From Roseobacter sp. (lineage in GTDB: Bacteria > Pseudomonadota > Alphaproteobacteria > Rhodobacterales > Rhodobacteraceae), in contig JAGXHB010000135.1 in NCBI GenBank assembly GCA_024636425.1, positions 1 to 15,129 on the forward strand: DNA of 15,129 nt, given 5' to 3'. Positions 14,483-15,129 of this stretch are shown in pieces. Made by a program: the position numbers and the translations under genes. The notes below the pieces were generated by a model, which was given only the letters and a program-made list of their open reading frames with translations, was not told the DNA's origin and made no database searches. The first letter of the stretch is position 1. Every line of letters starts with the position of its first letter.

Positions 14483-14554
14483 CTGCGGCCTCCTTCGCGT
14501 TAACCGGCCGCACGGATATAGACGGGCGGCCGGTTAACGCGAAGGAGGCCGCAG
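14483..14554. repeat. Perfect 29-bp inverted repeat with 14-base loop
   Basis: Bases 14483-14511 are the exact reverse complement of 14526-14554 (29 of 29). The arms include CTGCGGCCTCC and GTTAACCGGCC. The loop is 14512-14525. It begins 40 bases after the DeoR stop and an ATTTTT run follows about 10 bases beyond the right arm, so it may act as a terminator. It is, however, much longer than the other terminators in this window and lies next to a decayed insertion-sequence fragment, which suggests a mobile-element origin. Confidence 0.9.
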
Positions 14555-14643
14555 CCTGATCTGAATTTTTGCTGGAGGGCGGGAAGCGAAGTCCCGGCTG
14601 GGTGGAGGGTGATCGATCTCGCACAAACGCTTGGGGCGCAGCA

Positions 14644-14826
14644 GAGCAGCACCAGCGTCACGCGCTTGCTTTTCATCTGGGCGACTATCTTCGGCCAGTC
14701 GGGTTCGGTCAGATCTGGCGATGGACTGTCAGCCCGCTGGAAAAGAACCTGCTTCTGGGTCGCATTGTCATCCCGGCGCGATGGCAATGCCCAGCAGTTC
14801 AGGCTCGCCTCCCGATTTCATTCAAG
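14644..14826 (-). pseudogene. Decayed IS21-family transposase (IstA) fragment
   Basis: The minus strand reads an internal IstA-like segment. LNCWALPSRRDDNATQ resembles the IS21 pattern of a Leu-x-Trp-Pro-Leu-Pro motif followed by a DDA-rich stretch, and EPDWPKIVAQMKSKRVTLVLL (core EPDW then KRVTLVLL) matches the IstA segment that normally continues into LLWEEYR. Here that continuation is lost after LVLL, a TGA interrupts the frame upstream (three codons before the EASLN stretch), and the N-terminal and catalytic DDE parts are missing. It is therefore a relic of an old insertion, without function. The family assignment is from motif memory and not from a search. Confidence 0.5.
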
Positions 14827-15029
14827 ACCGGCAGAGTGTCATGACGGCGCATGCGATAACCAACTAAACCCGAGGCCCCGGGACTGCTCTGATTTTTTGC
14901 AACAAACGCAACATTTGTTCTTGTATTGTTCCTTATTAATCCGATATCCTTGGTATATGGATGTCAACAACTCAAATTGCGTGACGAAAAAAGGTCACAA
15001 GTCAGACTGTGCGACGATGGCTCAGGGAG

Positions 15030-15071
15030 GGACATTTCGAAATGTTCGAAACCACACCCGGCGGACATTTC
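15030..15071. repeat. Short direct repeats GGACATTTC, possible insertion-sequence end
   Basis: GGACATTTC occurs at 15030-15038 and again at 15063-15071. The first copy is part of an 18-bp near-palindrome (15030-15047, one mismatched pair). IS21-family elements carry several short repeats of this kind near their ends as transposase binding sites, and on the minus strand these would lie upstream of the IstA relic. The link is suggestive only. Confidence 0.35.
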
Positions 15072-15129
15072 CGAATATGGCTGCCAATAGATCCCGAGAT
15101 TGTTCTTTACTCCAGAGTTTCCAGTACAA

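Larger units (their letters stand above)
14555..15129. other. Non-coding / decayed right-hand region
   Basis: Apart from the IstA relic, no gene is convincing here. An ATG at 14957 opens a frame to the window edge (57 codons, MDVNNSNCVTKKG...) but has no ribosome site and unfamiliar composition; it may be chance. Bases 14891-14960 are AT-rich and contain a weak inverted repeat AACAAA/TTTGTT (14901-14906 with 14914-14919). This could be promoter DNA for a gene beyond the window. Confidence 0.4.

Noticed and set aside
1..15129. CRISPR array, tRNA, rRNA or riboswitch
   Set aside because: No regularly spaced repeats, no cloverleaf-like or rRNA-like sequence, and no known aptamer pattern were noticed on either strand.

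Overview
The window looks like chromosomal or megaplasmid DNA of an alphaproteobacterium, most likely a roseobacter-type Rhodobacteraceae member. This rests on the GC-rich coding style, tightly packed operons with AGGAG-type ribosome sites, and the gene families present. That placement is an inference; there is no rRNA or other phylogenetic marker in the window.

Layout. Bases 1-144 are the 3' end of a membrane protein gene, closed by a strong terminator (167-200). Bases 255-4850 hold a four-gene minus-strand operon. Read in transcription order it encodes an Ldh2/malate-lactate-type 2-hydroxyacid dehydrogenase, an iron-type (group III) alcohol dehydrogenase, a succinate-semialdehyde-dehydrogenase-like aldehyde dehydrogenase, and an arylformamidase-like alpha/beta hydrolase. 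A ~100 bp divergent control region follows, in which a 15-bp inverted repeat lies inside overlapping promoters for both directions. Bases 4954-9851 hold the plus-strand operon: a GntR/FCD regulator, a ribose-type sugar ABC importer (ATPase, permease, periplasmic binding protein) and a DJ-1/PfpI protein resembling the plant glyoxalase III DJ-1D. It ends at a 13-bp-stem terminator (9872-9908).

The divergent pair forms one coherent catabolic locus. A small polyol- or sugar-like solute would be imported by the ABC system, sensed by the FCD regulator, and oxidised alcohol -> aldehyde -> acid, with 2-hydroxyacid -> 2-oxoacid as the last step. The hydrolase would act on an ester, amide or lactone form, and the DJ-1 protein would remove reactive 2-oxoaldehyde by-products. 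The substrate cannot be read from the sequence. A 1,2-diol of the propanediol type, or a sulfonated analogue of it, would fit the reaction order.

Bases 9909-10229 are a long AT-rich leader. It precedes a 1110-residue autotransporter (10230-13562) whose passenger is a complete endonuclease/exonuclease/phosphatase-family phosphodiesterase with all expected catalytic residues. A strong terminator separates this gene from a DeoR/GlpR-family regulator (13667-14443). From 14444 to the end the DNA is non-coding or decayed: a perfect 29-bp inverted repeat, a degraded IS21-type IstA fragment, and short repeats that may be an insertion-sequence end. The autotransporter-DeoR block may therefore sit beside an old mobile-element junction.
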